Part shown: positions 7,352-15,313 of the stretch, one piece after another
How the letters are laid out: each line of letters opens with the position of its first letter
Position numbering within the stretch: the stretch's first letter is position 1
Made by a program: the position numbers and the translations under genes
Assembly: GCF_030546695.1 (NCBI RefSeq)
Contig: NZ_JAUOTP010000001.1
Span: 558,001-622,000 of the forward strand
DNA length: 64,000 bases
From: Sphingomonas natans
GTDB lineage: Bacteria; Pseudomonadota; Alphaproteobacteria; Sphingomonadales; Sphingomonadaceae
Direction: 5' to 3'
The notes under the pieces: generated by a model
The model's database searches: none
Seen by the model: the letters and a program-made list of their open reading frames with translations, nothing else
Told to the model about the DNA's origin: nothing

Positions 7352-8569
7352 ATGAACCGCGCGGACGTCATCATCCTCGGCGGAGGGCTGGTCGGCCTGA
7401 CGCTGGCCCTTGCCCTCGACCGGCACGAAATCTCCAGCATCGTCGTCGATCCCGTCGATCCCGCGACCGTCCAGGTGGCGGGCTTCGACGGGCGCGCCTC
7501 GGCGATCGCGAGCGCCTCGTGGAAGATGCTCGAGGCGATCGGCCTGGGCGAGCGGCTCGCCGGCCAAGGCTGCCCGATACGCGCGATCCGCGCCGCCGAT
7601 GGCCTGACCCCGCGCGCGCTGGTGTTCGACACGAGCGACGAGGAAGGCCCGCTCGGCATCATGTTCGAGAATCGGCTGCTGCGCCGGACGCTGCACGCGG
7701 CGGTCGCGGACGCGAAGCACATCACCCTCCTCGCCCCGGCACGGCCGGTGACGACGATCCGCGATGAGACGAAGGTCACGGTCACGCTGGACGACGGCAC
7801 GATCATCACCACGCCCTTGCTCGTCGCCGCCGAGGGCCGCCATTCGCCGACGCGCGAGGCCGCGGGCATCGAGGTCGCACGCTGGCGCTACGATCATGCC
7901 GCGATCATCGCCACGCTCGGCCACGAAATGCCGCATGGCAATATCGCGCACGAACTCTTCTACCCGTCCGGCCCCTTCGCTTTGCTGCCGATGCTCGACG
8001 ATGCCGACGGGCATCGCTCGGCGATCGTCTGGACGGTCGCGGGCAAAGATGCCGAGGCGATGATGGGCCTGCCCGACCGCGCCTTCCTTGCCGAAGCGGA
8101 GAAGCGCATGGGCGGGATGCTGGGCGCACTGCGCGCGGCGAGCCCGCGTTCGAGTTATGCGCTCGGCTTCCACCATGCGGCGCGGATCACCGACACGCGG
8201 CTCGCCTTGGTCGGCGATGCCGCGCACGGCATCCACCCGATCGCAGGACAGGGACTCAATCTCGGCTTGCGCGACGTCGCCGCGCTGACAGAGGTGCTGG
8301 TCGATGGCCTGCGCCTCGGGCTCGATACGGGCGATGCGCAATTGCTCGCGCGCTACCAGAGCTGGCGCGCGCTCGACACGTTTCTCGTCGCCGCCGCGAC
8401 CGATAGCCTCACCCGCCTTTACGGCATCCCCGGACCGACCGCGCGCGAGGTGCGCCGCTTCGGCATGGATGTGGTGGAGCGCGTCGCGCCGCTCAAGCGG
8501 ATGTTCATGGCCGAGGCGCGCGGCGAAAGCGGCGCGCTGCCCAAGCTGCTGCAGGGCGTCGAAGTCTGA
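7352..8569 (+). CDS. UbiH/UbiF/COQ6-family FAD-dependent hydroxylase
   Basis: This 405-residue flavoprotein monooxygenase begins with the FAD dinucleotide fold (VIILGGGLVGLTLALAL, GxGxxG at about 9-14). Later comes the second FAD motif, LVGDAAHGIHPIAGQGLNLG (GD plus the UbiH-family HP-AGQG segment). This subgroup adds hydroxyls to the ring during ubiquinone synthesis, using NAD(P)H and O2. Which ring carbon (C5, C6 or C1) cannot be told from sequence alone, so no symbol is given. It stands alone between repeats D and C-like. The start ATG at 7352 lacks a strong ribosome-binding site. Confidence 0.88.
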   Translation: MNRADVIILGGGLVGLTLALALDRHEISSIVVDPVDPATVQVAGFDGRASAIASASWKMLEAIGLGERLAGQGCPIRAIRAADGLTPRALVFDTSDEEGPLGIMFENRLLRRTLHAAVADAKHITLLAPARPVTTIRDETKVTVTLDDGTIITTPLLVAAEGRHSPTREAAGIEVARWRYDHAAIIATLGHEMPHGNIAHELFYPSGPFALLPMLDDADGHRSAIVWTVAGKDAEAMMGLPDRAFLAEAEKRMGGMLGALRAASPRSSYALGFHHAARITDTRLALVGDAAHGIHPIAGQGLNLGLRDVAALTEVLVDGLRLGLDTGDAQLLARYQSWRALDTFLVAAATDSLTRLYGIPGPTAREVRRFGMDVVERVAPLKRMFMAEARGESGALPKLLQGVEV

Positions 8570-8580
8570 CTAAGAGAGCC

Positions 8581-8699
8581 CGCTCATCCTGAGGAGCCAT
8601 TGAGCAAAATCGAAACGGCGTCTCGAAGGACCCGCGCCGATAGTAAGCGTCCTTCGAGACGGGCCTTCGACAAGCTCAGTCCCACTTCAGGATGAGCGG
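8581..8699. repeat. Intergenic inverted repeat, family C-like composite
   Basis: Outer arms GCTCATCCTGA/TCAGGATGAGC (8582-8592, 8687-8697) enclose inner arms CGTCTCGAAGGAC/GTCCTTCGAGACG. A CCTTCGACAAGCTCAG segment near the right end is shared with the family C copy at 5060-5144. It lies between the convergent hydroxylase and pal genes. Confidence 0.75.
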
Positions 8700-8707
8700 T
8701 AATGCCC

Positions 8708-9226
8708 CTATTGCGGCACGACCGTCACGGCGCGGCGGTTCTGCGCCCAGCTGGCTTCGTCCGATCCGGTCGCGACCGGGCGTTCCTTGCCGTAGCTCAC
8801 CACCGTCAGGCGGCTCGCGTCGATCCCGGCATTGACCAGGAAGGTCTTGGCCGCATTGGCGCGCTTGTCGCCCAGCGCGAGATTATATTCGCGCGTGCCG
8901 CGCTCGTCGCAGTGGCCCTCGATCGTGGCGCGCACGTTCGGGAACTTGCGCAGCCAGGCGATCTGCGCGGTCAGGATCGACTGCGCCTCGCTATCGACAT
9001 CATAGCTGTCGGTCGCGAACAGCACCGTATCGCTGCCCGCCTGCGCGAGGAAATCAGCGCGCGAGCCGGGCACCACGGTATTGCCGACATTGGACGACGG
9101 CGGCATGGGCTGCGACACTTCGGACTGCGGCGGCGGAGGAAGATCGGCCGGCTTCGGCTTCTTCGAACAGGCGGCGAGCGCGATCAGCGCCGTGGCCACG
9201 ATCAGGCCCTTGCTGGTCTTACGCAT
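8708..9226 (-). CDS. pal: Peptidoglycan-associated lipoprotein
   Basis: The 172-residue protein has a lipoprotein signal ending LAAC with Cys20 as the lipidated residue, a Pro/Lys-rich linker, and a C-terminal OmpA-like domain (IEGHCDERGTREYNLALGDK, near 110-130) that binds peptidoglycan. It anchors the outer membrane to the wall and partners TolB. It is the last gene of the minus-strand run ybgC-tolQ-tolR-tolA-tolB-pal, 27 bases after tolB. Confidence 0.96.
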   Translation of the reverse strand: MRKTSKGLIVATALIALAACSKKPKPADLPPPPQSEVSQPMPPSSNVGNTVVPGSRADFLAQAGSDTVLFATDSYDVDSEAQSILTAQIAWLRKFPNVRATIEGHCDERGTREYNLALGDKRANAAKTFLVNAGIDASRLTVVSYGKERPVATGSDEASWAQNRRAVTVVPQ

Positions 9227-9253
9227 GATTCGTCTCCTTCTTCATGGAACGTT

Positions 9254-10612
9254 TCAGGGGAGTAACGGTCCCCAGGCGGGATCGGATCCATCGAGCGGCG
9301 TCGGAACGGGATGTTCGTTGACGCCCGTGAGATCCACCGACCACAGGTCGGCCTTGCCGGAGCCTTGTCCGGTCCGGAAATAGAGAATGACGCGGCCATT
9401 GGGGGCCCAGGTCGGGCCCTCGTCCTGCCAGCCGTTGGACAGGATCTTCTCGCCCTGCCCGCTGGGGCTCATCGTGCCGATGTTGAAGCGGCCGCTGATC
9501 TTGGTGAAGGCGATCAGGTCGCCGCGCGGGCTCCACACCGGCGTCGCATAGCGGCCGCCGCCGAAGCTGATCCGGTGCTGGCCCGATCCGTCAGCGTTCA
9601 TCACATAGATTTGCTGCCCGCCCGAGCGATCGCTCTCGAACGTGATCTGCGATCCGTCGGGCGAGAAGCTGCCGCCGGTGTCGATGCCGGGCGAGGTCGT
9701 CAGCCGGATCGGCGTGCCGCCCCCGGCAGGCACCTTGTAGACGTCGCAATTGCCGTTGACGATCATCGACACGAGGATCCAGCGCCCGTCGGGCGAGAAG
9801 CGCGGCGCGAAGGTCGTGCCTGCGCCGTCGACGACGAGCCGCTTGCGCCCCGAGCCGACATCGTAGGTGTAGACACGCGGGCGGTCGTTCTCGAACGACA
9901 TGAACACGACCGACTGCCGGTTCGGCGCGAAGCGGGGGGTCAGCACCAGCGACTGGCCGTTGGTGATGAAGCGGTGGTTGGCACCGTCCTGGTCCATGAT
10001 CGCCAGCCGCTTGACGCGGCGGACCTTCGGACCCGTCTCCGAGACGTAGATCACCTGACTGTCGAAATAGGGGCCCTCGCCGGTCAGGCGGGTATAGACC
10101 ATGTCCGCGCATTTGTGCGCCGCGCGGCGCCATTCGGAAGGCTTCACGACGAAGCCCTGCCGCGTCAGCTCCTGCTTGGCGAACACGTCGTAGAGGTAGC
10201 AGCCGACCGTGAGCGTGCCGTCGCCATTGGCCTGGACGAAGCCCTGGATCAGGGCCTGCGCGCCCGTCGTCAGCCAGCCGCTATAATCGGGCGCGGTCAC
10301 CTGCGGGAAAGCGACCGGGCGGAGCTGCCCGGCGCCGAGCGGCGTGAATAGCCCGCTGCCCTTGAGATCGCCGGAAATGACCTGCGACACCTGCGCGCCG
10401 AGCGCGTCCGTATTGCCCGCCGCGGTGCTCGTCGCGGCCGGCGTCGGCATCACGGGGATCGCGATCGGCATCGGCTGCGAGATGCCGCCGGTGATGTCGA
10501 CGCGGATCGGCGCGGCGCCGGTGGCCGCGGGCGGCGGCGCATCGGGCGCGGGCGTCTGCGCGGTGGCTGGCAGCGCGAGCGCGGCTGCGAGGAGGATGTT
10601 GCGTAGGATCAT
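9254..10612 (-). CDS. tolB: Tol-Pal system protein TolB
   Basis: This periplasmic beta-propeller protein is 452 residues long. A signal peptide (MILRNILLAAALALPATAQ) is followed by a Pro-rich linker, the TolB N-terminal domain, and several repeated propeller blades with the pattern F-SPDG/ W-PNG (FAPRFSPDGRWI, TGGSFSPDGSQI, ATPVWSPRGDLI). It links Pal to the TolQRA motor at cell constriction. The start at 10612 overlaps the tolA stop as TGATG, so translation is probably coupled; a longer frame would begin inside tolA. Confidence 0.95.
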   Translation of the reverse strand: MILRNILLAAALALPATAQTPAPDAPPPAATGAAPIRVDITGGISQPMPIAIPVMPTPAATSTAAGNTDALGAQVSQVISGDLKGSGLFTPLGAGQLRPVAFPQVTAPDYSGWLTTGAQALIQGFVQANGDGTLTVGCYLYDVFAKQELTRQGFVVKPSEWRRAAHKCADMVYTRLTGEGPYFDSQVIYVSETGPKVRRVKRLAIMDQDGANHRFITNGQSLVLTPRFAPNRQSVVFMSFENDRPRVYTYDVGSGRKRLVVDGAGTTFAPRFSPDGRWILVSMIVNGNCDVYKVPAGGGTPIRLTTSPGIDTGGSFSPDGSQITFESDRSGGQQIYVMNADGSGQHRISFGGGRYATPVWSPRGDLIAFTKISGRFNIGTMSPSGQGEKILSNGWQDEGPTWAPNGRVILYFRTGQGSGKADLWSVDLTGVNEHPVPTPLDGSDPAWGPLLP

Positions 10613-11523
10613 CACTGCATCTGCCTTGGTATGAAGCCCATCTCGATATTCTGCCATCCGCCCTCATAGAGCTCGGCGGGCAGTCGCAGCGGCGAACAGC
10701 GGAGCACGGCCGCGCGGCTCACCTCCGCCATCTGCTGCTTGTAGCGTGCGTTCGATCCATCGACGCCGGTCTGCTCCACCACCTGCGCCGATGCGACCGA
10801 ACCATCCTTGTTGAAGCGAAGCTGTAGCACCGTCACGATCTGCATCGCCGGCGTACCACCCAATGCGCCCAGTTCATAACAGGGCTGGACCTGCCTTTTT
10901 ATGGCAGCCGCGAGCCCGTTCATCGCCGCGCCGGTGATCGAGGCGCGCGCATTCGTGCCCTTGCCCGCCGAGGGCGAGGCGATGCCCTTCAGGAAATCGG
11001 GACCGAGCTTGCTGCCGGTGGTCTTCTGGCCCTTGCCTGCCGAGGCGCCCTTGGCCTCGCTGCGCGCTGCCGAGCTGAGATCCTTCAGAAAATCCGAGCT
11101 GAGCCGCTGCGGCGGCTTGGCCTCGGTCTTGGCGGGCGCCTTGGCCGCAGGCTGCGGCTTCTGTGGTTCCTTGGCCGGCTTCGGCGACGGCGCCGGTGCG
11201 GGCTTCGGTTTGGGCTGCGGCGGCGCGGGCGTCGGCTCGGCGACCGGCTTGGGCGGCGACGGCACCGGCTCGGGCGTCGGCGACGGCGCGGGCGCCTCCT
11301 CCGGGGGCCCGGCATCGGGCGCGGTCTGCTCCTGCGGTGCTTCGGTCGCGGGGACGGGCGCGGCCGATTGCAGCCCGACCGCGTCCACGAGTTGCACGTC
11401 CATCGTCTGCGGCGCGGGGCGAACCGGCGGCACGCGGCGCGAAATGCCGATCGTCAGCGCGACGAGCAGCAGGCCGTGGGCGACGATCGCCAAGCCGATG
11501 CCCTTGCCGTCGGCCCTATCCAC
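10612..11523 (-). CDS. tolA: TolA-like envelope-spanning protein
   Basis: The 303-residue product has one N-terminal membrane helix (GIGLAIVAHGLLLVALTIGIS), a long Pro/Ala/Lys-rich periplasmic linker (about 60-180), and a C-terminal TonB/TolA-like domain ending FIPRQMQ. It carries proton-motive force from TolQR to Pal-TolB. The chosen start is a GTG at 11523 (VDRADGKGIG) with AAGGGAAGGG upstream. The ATG-like starts further upstream lie within the inverted repeat and give a Pro-rich tail that does not look like TolA. It overlaps tolB by TGATG. Confidence 0.9.
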   Translation of the reverse strand: MDRADGKGIGLAIVAHGLLLVALTIGISRRVPPVRPAPQTMDVQLVDAVGLQSAAPVPATEAPQEQTAPDAGPPEEAPAPSPTPEPVPSPPKPVAEPTPAPPQPKPKPAPAPSPKPAKEPQKPQPAAKAPAKTEAKPPQRLSSDFLKDLSSAARSEAKGASAGKGQKTTGSKLGPDFLKGIASPSAGKGTNARASITGAAMNGLAAAIKRQVQPCYELGALGGTPAMQIVTVLQLRFNKDGSVASAQVVEQTGVDGSNARYKQQMAEVSRAAVLRCSPLRLPAELYEGGWQNIEMGFIPRQMQ

Positions 11524-11539
11524 GAGCGCCCTTCCCTTC

Positions 11540-11649
11540 TCCCCTCCCTGGAAGGGAGGGGTCGGGGGTGGGTTGCCCGCCGTAGGTAACGAACGCAGGC
11601 GCATCGAACGGGCCAACCCACCCCCAGGCCCGCCCTTCCAGGGAGGGGA
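11540..11649. repeat. Intergenic inverted repeat inside the tol operon, family E
   Basis: Arms of about 36 bases (11540-11575 and 11614-11649), rich in CCTCCCTGGAAGGGAGG, flank a 38-base centre. It lies between tolR and tolA on their transcript and ends 16 bases before the tolA start. Related short-palindrome copies are at 27695 and 60498. Confidence 0.85.
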
Positions 11650-11667
11650 GATGAGATGGCGTCACCG

Positions 11668-12111
11668 TCATTTCGCCTGCTCGCCGCCCGTCGTGACGAG
11701 CGCGACCTTGTTGAAGCCCGAATGGTTGAGCTCGCCCATCACGCGCATGACCTGCCCGTAATCGAGCGTCGTCTCGGCGCGCAGATAGACTTGCGGCGCA
11801 TCCGCGCCTTTCTTGCCGGCGGCCTTCTCCTGCAGCCGCTGCGGCAGAGCGGAGAGCGCGACCTGATCCTCGTCGACGAAGATCTTGCCGTCCTTGTCGA
11901 GCGAGACCTGGATCGGCTTCTGGTCCTGATCCAGCGCACCTGCGCGGCTTTCCGGCAGCTTGACGGGCACGCCGGCGACCATCAGCGGCGCGGTGACCAT
12001 GAAGATGATCAGCAGCACGAGCATCACGTCGACGAGCGGCGTCACGTTGATCTCGGCCATCGGCGCGCGGCGCCGGCCATGGCCTTTGCGGCTGACGGGG
12101 CCCATCGCCAC
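11668..12111 (-). CDS. tolR: Biopolymer transporter ExbD/TolR
   Basis: The 147-residue TolR has a short cytoplasmic N-terminus (GRRRAPMAEINVTPLVDVM), one membrane helix starting near residue 25 with the essential-looking Asp28, and a periplasmic domain. With TolQ it forms the proton channel that powers TolA. It begins with GTG at 12111 or ATG at 12105, 3-9 bases after the tolQ stop. A repeat follows before tolA. Confidence 0.95.
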   Translation of the reverse strand: MAMGPVSRKGHGRRRAPMAEINVTPLVDVMLVLLIIFMVTAPLMVAGVPVKLPESRAGALDQDQKPIQVSLDKDGKIFVDEDQVALSALPQRLQEKAAGKKGADAPQVYLRAETTLDYGQVMRVMGELNHSGFNKVALVTTGGEQAK

Positions 12112-12114
12112 GCT

Positions 12115-12810
12115 TTAGGCCTCCGCGTCCAGCTCGCGGCTCAGCGTCAGGTGGAAGCGATCGGCGAAGCGGTTGAGCCCCGCCTCGATCCGGTCGAGCC
12201 GGTGCGTCATCCGGTTATAGGCGATGACCGCCGGAATGGCGGCGAACAGGCCGAGCGCGGTCGCGAACAAAGCCTCGGCGATGCCCGGCGCGACCGCGCC
12301 GAAGCTCGTATTCTGGCTCGCGGCGATATCACTGAACGAGCGCATGATTCCCCAGACCGTGCCGAACAGGCCGACGAACGGGCAGACGCTGCCGATCGTG
12401 GCGAGCACGTTCAGCCCTGCAGAGAGCTGATCGATCTGCGTCGCCGCGGCGGTGCCCATCGCGCTGGCGAGCCGCGCGCGCGTCGCTTCCGGGTCCATCT
12501 TCTTGCCCGCGGTGGACAGGCGCCATTCCTCGATACCCGCCTGAAAGACCTTGGCGCTCGGCAGATCGAGCCCGCCTTTCTCGCGCAGGAACTTGTCCAT
12601 GTCGGCGGCCTTCTGGAAATCGGCGTCGAACGCCGCGTCCTTCCTGGCCACGCCCGCCAGGCTCAGGCCGCGGCCGAAGATGATCGTCCATGTCCACAGG
12701 CTCGCGGCGAGCAGCCCCGCCATCACGATTTTCACGACCAGATCGGCGTGCAGGAACAGGGCCAGCGGCGAGATCGACGCCTGGTTCATCGAAACGGTCA
12801 GTTCGTTCAT
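12115..12810 (-). CDS. tolQ: Tol-Pal motor protein TolQ
   Basis: The 231-residue protein of the MotA/TolQ/ExbB family has three membrane helices (about 18-40, 135-157, 167-190 by hydrophobicity) and conserved signatures such as GLFGTVWGIMRSF and IAEALFATALGLFAAIPAVI. It forms the pentameric stator around TolR. The start MNELTVSMNQ at 12810 overlaps the ybgC stop as ATGA, so translation is coupled. Confidence 0.96.
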   Translation of the reverse strand: MNELTVSMNQASISPLALFLHADLVVKIVMAGLLAASLWTWTIIFGRGLSLAGVARKDAAFDADFQKAADMDKFLREKGGLDLPSAKVFQAGIEEWRLSTAGKKMDPEATRARLASAMGTAAATQIDQLSAGLNVLATIGSVCPFVGLFGTVWGIMRSFSDIAASQNTSFGAVAPGIAEALFATALGLFAAIPAVIAYNRMTHRLDRIEAGLNRFADRFHLTLSRELDAEA

Positions 12811-13274
12811 CGGCGCGCTTCCGCTCCTCCGCTGATGGCCTCGAAGGCCGTGATCCATGCCTCGGGTTGGCGGCGCGGCCGCCCGTCGGGCCCGACGAAG
12901 ACTACCGCCACGCGCCCTTCGACGACGACTTGGTCATTTCGCATGACCCGTTGATGAACGACGACCCCCGCACTGCGGATCCTTCCGACGCTGCTGACCA
13001 CGGTCAGCGCATCGCCGAGCCGGGCCGGTGCGCGATATTTGAGCTCCGCCTCGGCGACGACATAGGCACTGCCGTCGGCGGCAAGCGTGGCGAGGAAGTC
13101 GATCCCGACGCGCGTGAGCATGTCGAAGCGCGCGCGCTCGAAGAAGCCGAGATAGCGCGCATGATAGACGACCCCGCCCGCATCCGTATCCTCATAATAG
13201 ATGCGCACCGCGAAGCGATGCTCGTTGCCGACGATACGGCCGGAATAAGGTGCGTCGTCCGTTTCTTCGCTCAT
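12807..13274 (-). CDS. ybgC: YbgC-type acyl-CoA thioesterase
   Basis: This 155-residue hotdog-fold protein carries the 4HBT/YbgC signature YYEDTDAGGVVYHARYL (residues 26-42) and the rest of the single hotdog domain. YbgC thioesters are cleaved to free acid and CoA; its link to Tol-Pal is conserved but its exact job is not settled. It is the first gene of the tol operon. The start MSEETDD at 13274 removes an N-terminal extension that runs into the upstream dioxygenase gene. Confidence 0.9.
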   Translation of the reverse strand: MSEETDDAPYSGRIVGNEHRFAVRIYYEDTDAGGVVYHARYLGFFERARFDMLTRVGIDFLATLAADGSAYVVAEAELKYRAPARLGDALTVVSSVGRIRSAGVVVHQRVMRNDQVVVEGRVAVVFVGPDGRPRRQPEAWITAFEAISGGAEARR

Positions 13275-13323
13275 TCCCGCGGGTGATAGGGACAGCGGAG
13301 CCGGCTGGGAACCCGCAGCTTCC

Positions 13324-14289
13324 CTAGCGCGCGAGCTGCGGCGGCAGGGGCGGCCGAAAACCGGGGCGGCGCCAGCGCGCATGTGCGGGCTCCTCGGGAT
13401 CGGGCCGTGCGAAGTCCACATAGCCGAAGAAGGTCGCGATGAGCCGCTCTCCGGGATCGAGGATCGCGTTCCGCCCATGCATGAAGCGCGTATTGTCGAG
13501 CATCAGCACGTCGCCCGGCCGCCACTGGACCGCGACCTTGATCCCCTCGCCCGTCCCCCGGATCGCCTGCAGCCAGGCCTCGGGCACCGGATGCCCGTCG
13601 TCCAGCACCGGGAAATCGGGCCGCCCGTTGTTGAAGCGCGCGAAGAGCAGGAAATTGCCGAATGCGGGCGCGTCGGTGAACATCGGCCGGTGCAGAGCGG
13701 GCCGCGAGAAGACGCGCACGATATCGCCATGCACGCGGTGGAAGCTGTACGGGCAATCGGCCGAGGTCTTGGTCAGCTCGGCATCGCTCGGCTCGGGCGT
13801 GCCAAGCCAATAATCGAGCAACTCGGGCCAGGTCGGCTTGATATAGAGGAGCCTCCGCCCCGCCAGCCCTTCGCGCACGGCTGCCGGCATGGCGCGGACC
13901 ATCTCCACCCCGTCGCAGATCACTGTCTCCCCGCCCCGGCTCGGCGCCGAGAGGCAGGCGAAGAAGGCGATGTCGGGCTTCCACGGCTCGCGCGACAGTT
14001 CGGGATGGAGCGAGAAGGCGCCCACGCCGCCGTCGACGGTGTGAATATTGCGCGCGGGCTCGATCGGCTGGCGGCCCGGACTTTCGTTGAACACCGAGGT
14101 CGCGCAGAAACCCCAGGCGAAGTCGCGAAACTGCGCGGCATCCGCACCGAATCCGCGGAAGAGGAGCGCGCCGCGGTCCTTGTAGAGGGCGATGATCGCC
14201 TCCCGATCGAGATCGAGGATGCTGCGCTCGCCGGCCGCTTCGACAAGGACGTGGGGCTGCCCGAGCCGGGGCAGATGGATGGTCGCCAT
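13324..14289 (-). CDS. TauD/TfdA-type Fe(II)/2-oxoglutarate dioxygenase
   Basis: The 321-residue enzyme has the double-stranded beta-helix metal triad: His95 and Glu97 in the H-P-E motif, and His271 in FMHGRN, with Arg282 (GERLIATFF) placed to hold 2-oxoglutarate. Glu in place of Asp is the clavaminate-synthase-like variant. It should hydroxylate or otherwise oxidise a substrate with O2 and 2-oxoglutarate. The start MATIHLPRLG is chosen because the longer frame runs into the divergent gene. It opens the dioxygenase/sulfotransferase group and is divergent from the first P-loop protein, 49 bases away. Confidence 0.8.
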   Translation of the reverse strand: MATIHLPRLGQPHVLVEAAGERSILDLDREAIIALYKDRGALLFRGFGADAAQFRDFAWGFCATSVFNESPGRQPIEPARNIHTVDGGVGAFSLHPELSREPWKPDIAFFACLSAPSRGGETVICDGVEMVRAMPAAVREGLAGRRLLYIKPTWPELLDYWLGTPEPSDAELTKTSADCPYSFHRVHGDIVRVFSRPALHRPMFTDAPAFGNFLLFARFNNGRPDFPVLDDGHPVPEAWLQAIRGTGEGIKVAVQWRPGDVLMLDNTRFMHGRNAILDPGERLIATFFGYVDFARPDPEEPAHARWRRPGFRPPLPPQLAR

Positions 14290-14338
14290 GACGGCCGGGG
14301 GATAGCGGCAGACGCGCCCGCTAGCTATAGCCTCGATC

Positions 14339-15307
14339 ATGGCGCTGACGATCGACGACATACTCGCTTCGCCCGACCATTATCTGCACAGTTTCGATGG
14401 CGATGCGGCGGTGCTGCTGCCGATGGACCGCGCCGCTTATCATCGCTCGATCTTCCTCGACGGGCGGATTTCCCCGGCCGGCGAAGGCGAGATGCGGCTG
14501 CCGCTCGCCGCGCTCTTGCCGGTTCCGGCTCCGCAACGGACGAGCTGGATCTTCCACGTCGCGCATTGCGGCTCGACCTTGCTGGCGCGCGCGCTGGACC
14601 GGCCGGACGCCAATCTGGTGCTGCGCGAGCCGCTCGCGCTGCGCCAGGCGGCGGTCTTTCCGGATCCGCAGCGCTTCGCGCTCGCGACGGCGATGTCTTC
14701 GAAGCGATACCGCGCCGATCTGCCGACGATCGTGAAGGCCAATGTCCCGGTCAACTTCCTGCTGCCCGATCTCGCCGCGCGCGATCGCGAAGCCGGCACG
14801 ATCTTCCTCTATCTGACGCTCCACGACTATCTCGCGGCGATCCTGCGGAGCGACAACCACCGCGACTGGCTGCGGCGCGTCACGGCCCAGCTCGCGCCCT
14901 ATCTCGGCGACACCACCAGCCTCGCGGATCCCGAGCGCGCGGCCTTGCTTTGGCTCGCCCAGCTGCGCGCCTTCGCCGCCGCGCTGGCGACGATGCCAAA
15001 CGCGCGCGCGCTCGACGCCGAGATCTTCTTCGCCGATCCGGCACCGACACTGCTCGCCGCTTCGCTCTGCCTCGGCGCGCCGATGACGGCGGGCGAGGCC
15101 GACGCGATCGTCCGCGGGCCGCTCTTCTCGACCTACTCGAAGAACCCGGCCGTCGCCTTCGCCAATGAAGACCGGCTGGCTCGCAAGGCCGAACTCGCTC
15201 GATCGCTCGGCGGCGAGATCGATCAGGCGACTCGCTGGCTGGCGGCGAACGGCGCCGACGCGCCCGCGATACTCGCCACCCTGCAGCGGGCTGCGCTCAC
15301 CCGCTGA
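14339..15307 (+). CDS. Sulfotransferase-like P-loop protein (copy 1)
   Basis: The 322-residue soluble protein has a P-loop-like turn IFHVAHCGSTLLARALD (about 71-87), shaped like the 5'-phosphosulfate loop of sulfotransferases but with CGST instead of the usual (K/R)SGT. Other shared motifs are LREP (95-98), VKAN, and GPLFSTYSK (260-268). A paralogue at 16677 has the same motifs. Activity on PAPS is therefore a guess. It is divergent from the TauD-like gene and meets the TPR-AspH gene tail to tail with a 6-base gap. The start ATG at 14339 has no strong ribosome-binding site. Confidence 0.6.
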   Translation: MALTIDDILASPDHYLHSFDGDAAVLLPMDRAAYHRSIFLDGRISPAGEGEMRLPLAALLPVPAPQRTSWIFHVAHCGSTLLARALDRPDANLVLREPLALRQAAVFPDPQRFALATAMSSKRYRADLPTIVKANVPVNFLLPDLAARDREAGTIFLYLTLHDYLAAILRSDNHRDWLRRVTAQLAPYLGDTTSLADPERAALLWLAQLRAFAAALATMPNARALDAEIFFADPAPTLLAASLCLGAPMTAGEADAIVRGPLFSTYSKNPAVAFANEDRLARKAELARSLGGEIDQATRWLAANGADAPAILATLQRAALTR

Positions 15308-15313
15308 GCCCCG

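Noticed and set aside
11656-12954. A 432-residue plus-strand frame across tolR and tolQ.
   Set aside because: It is antisense to two clear genes with proper operon overlaps and codes for no known domain.
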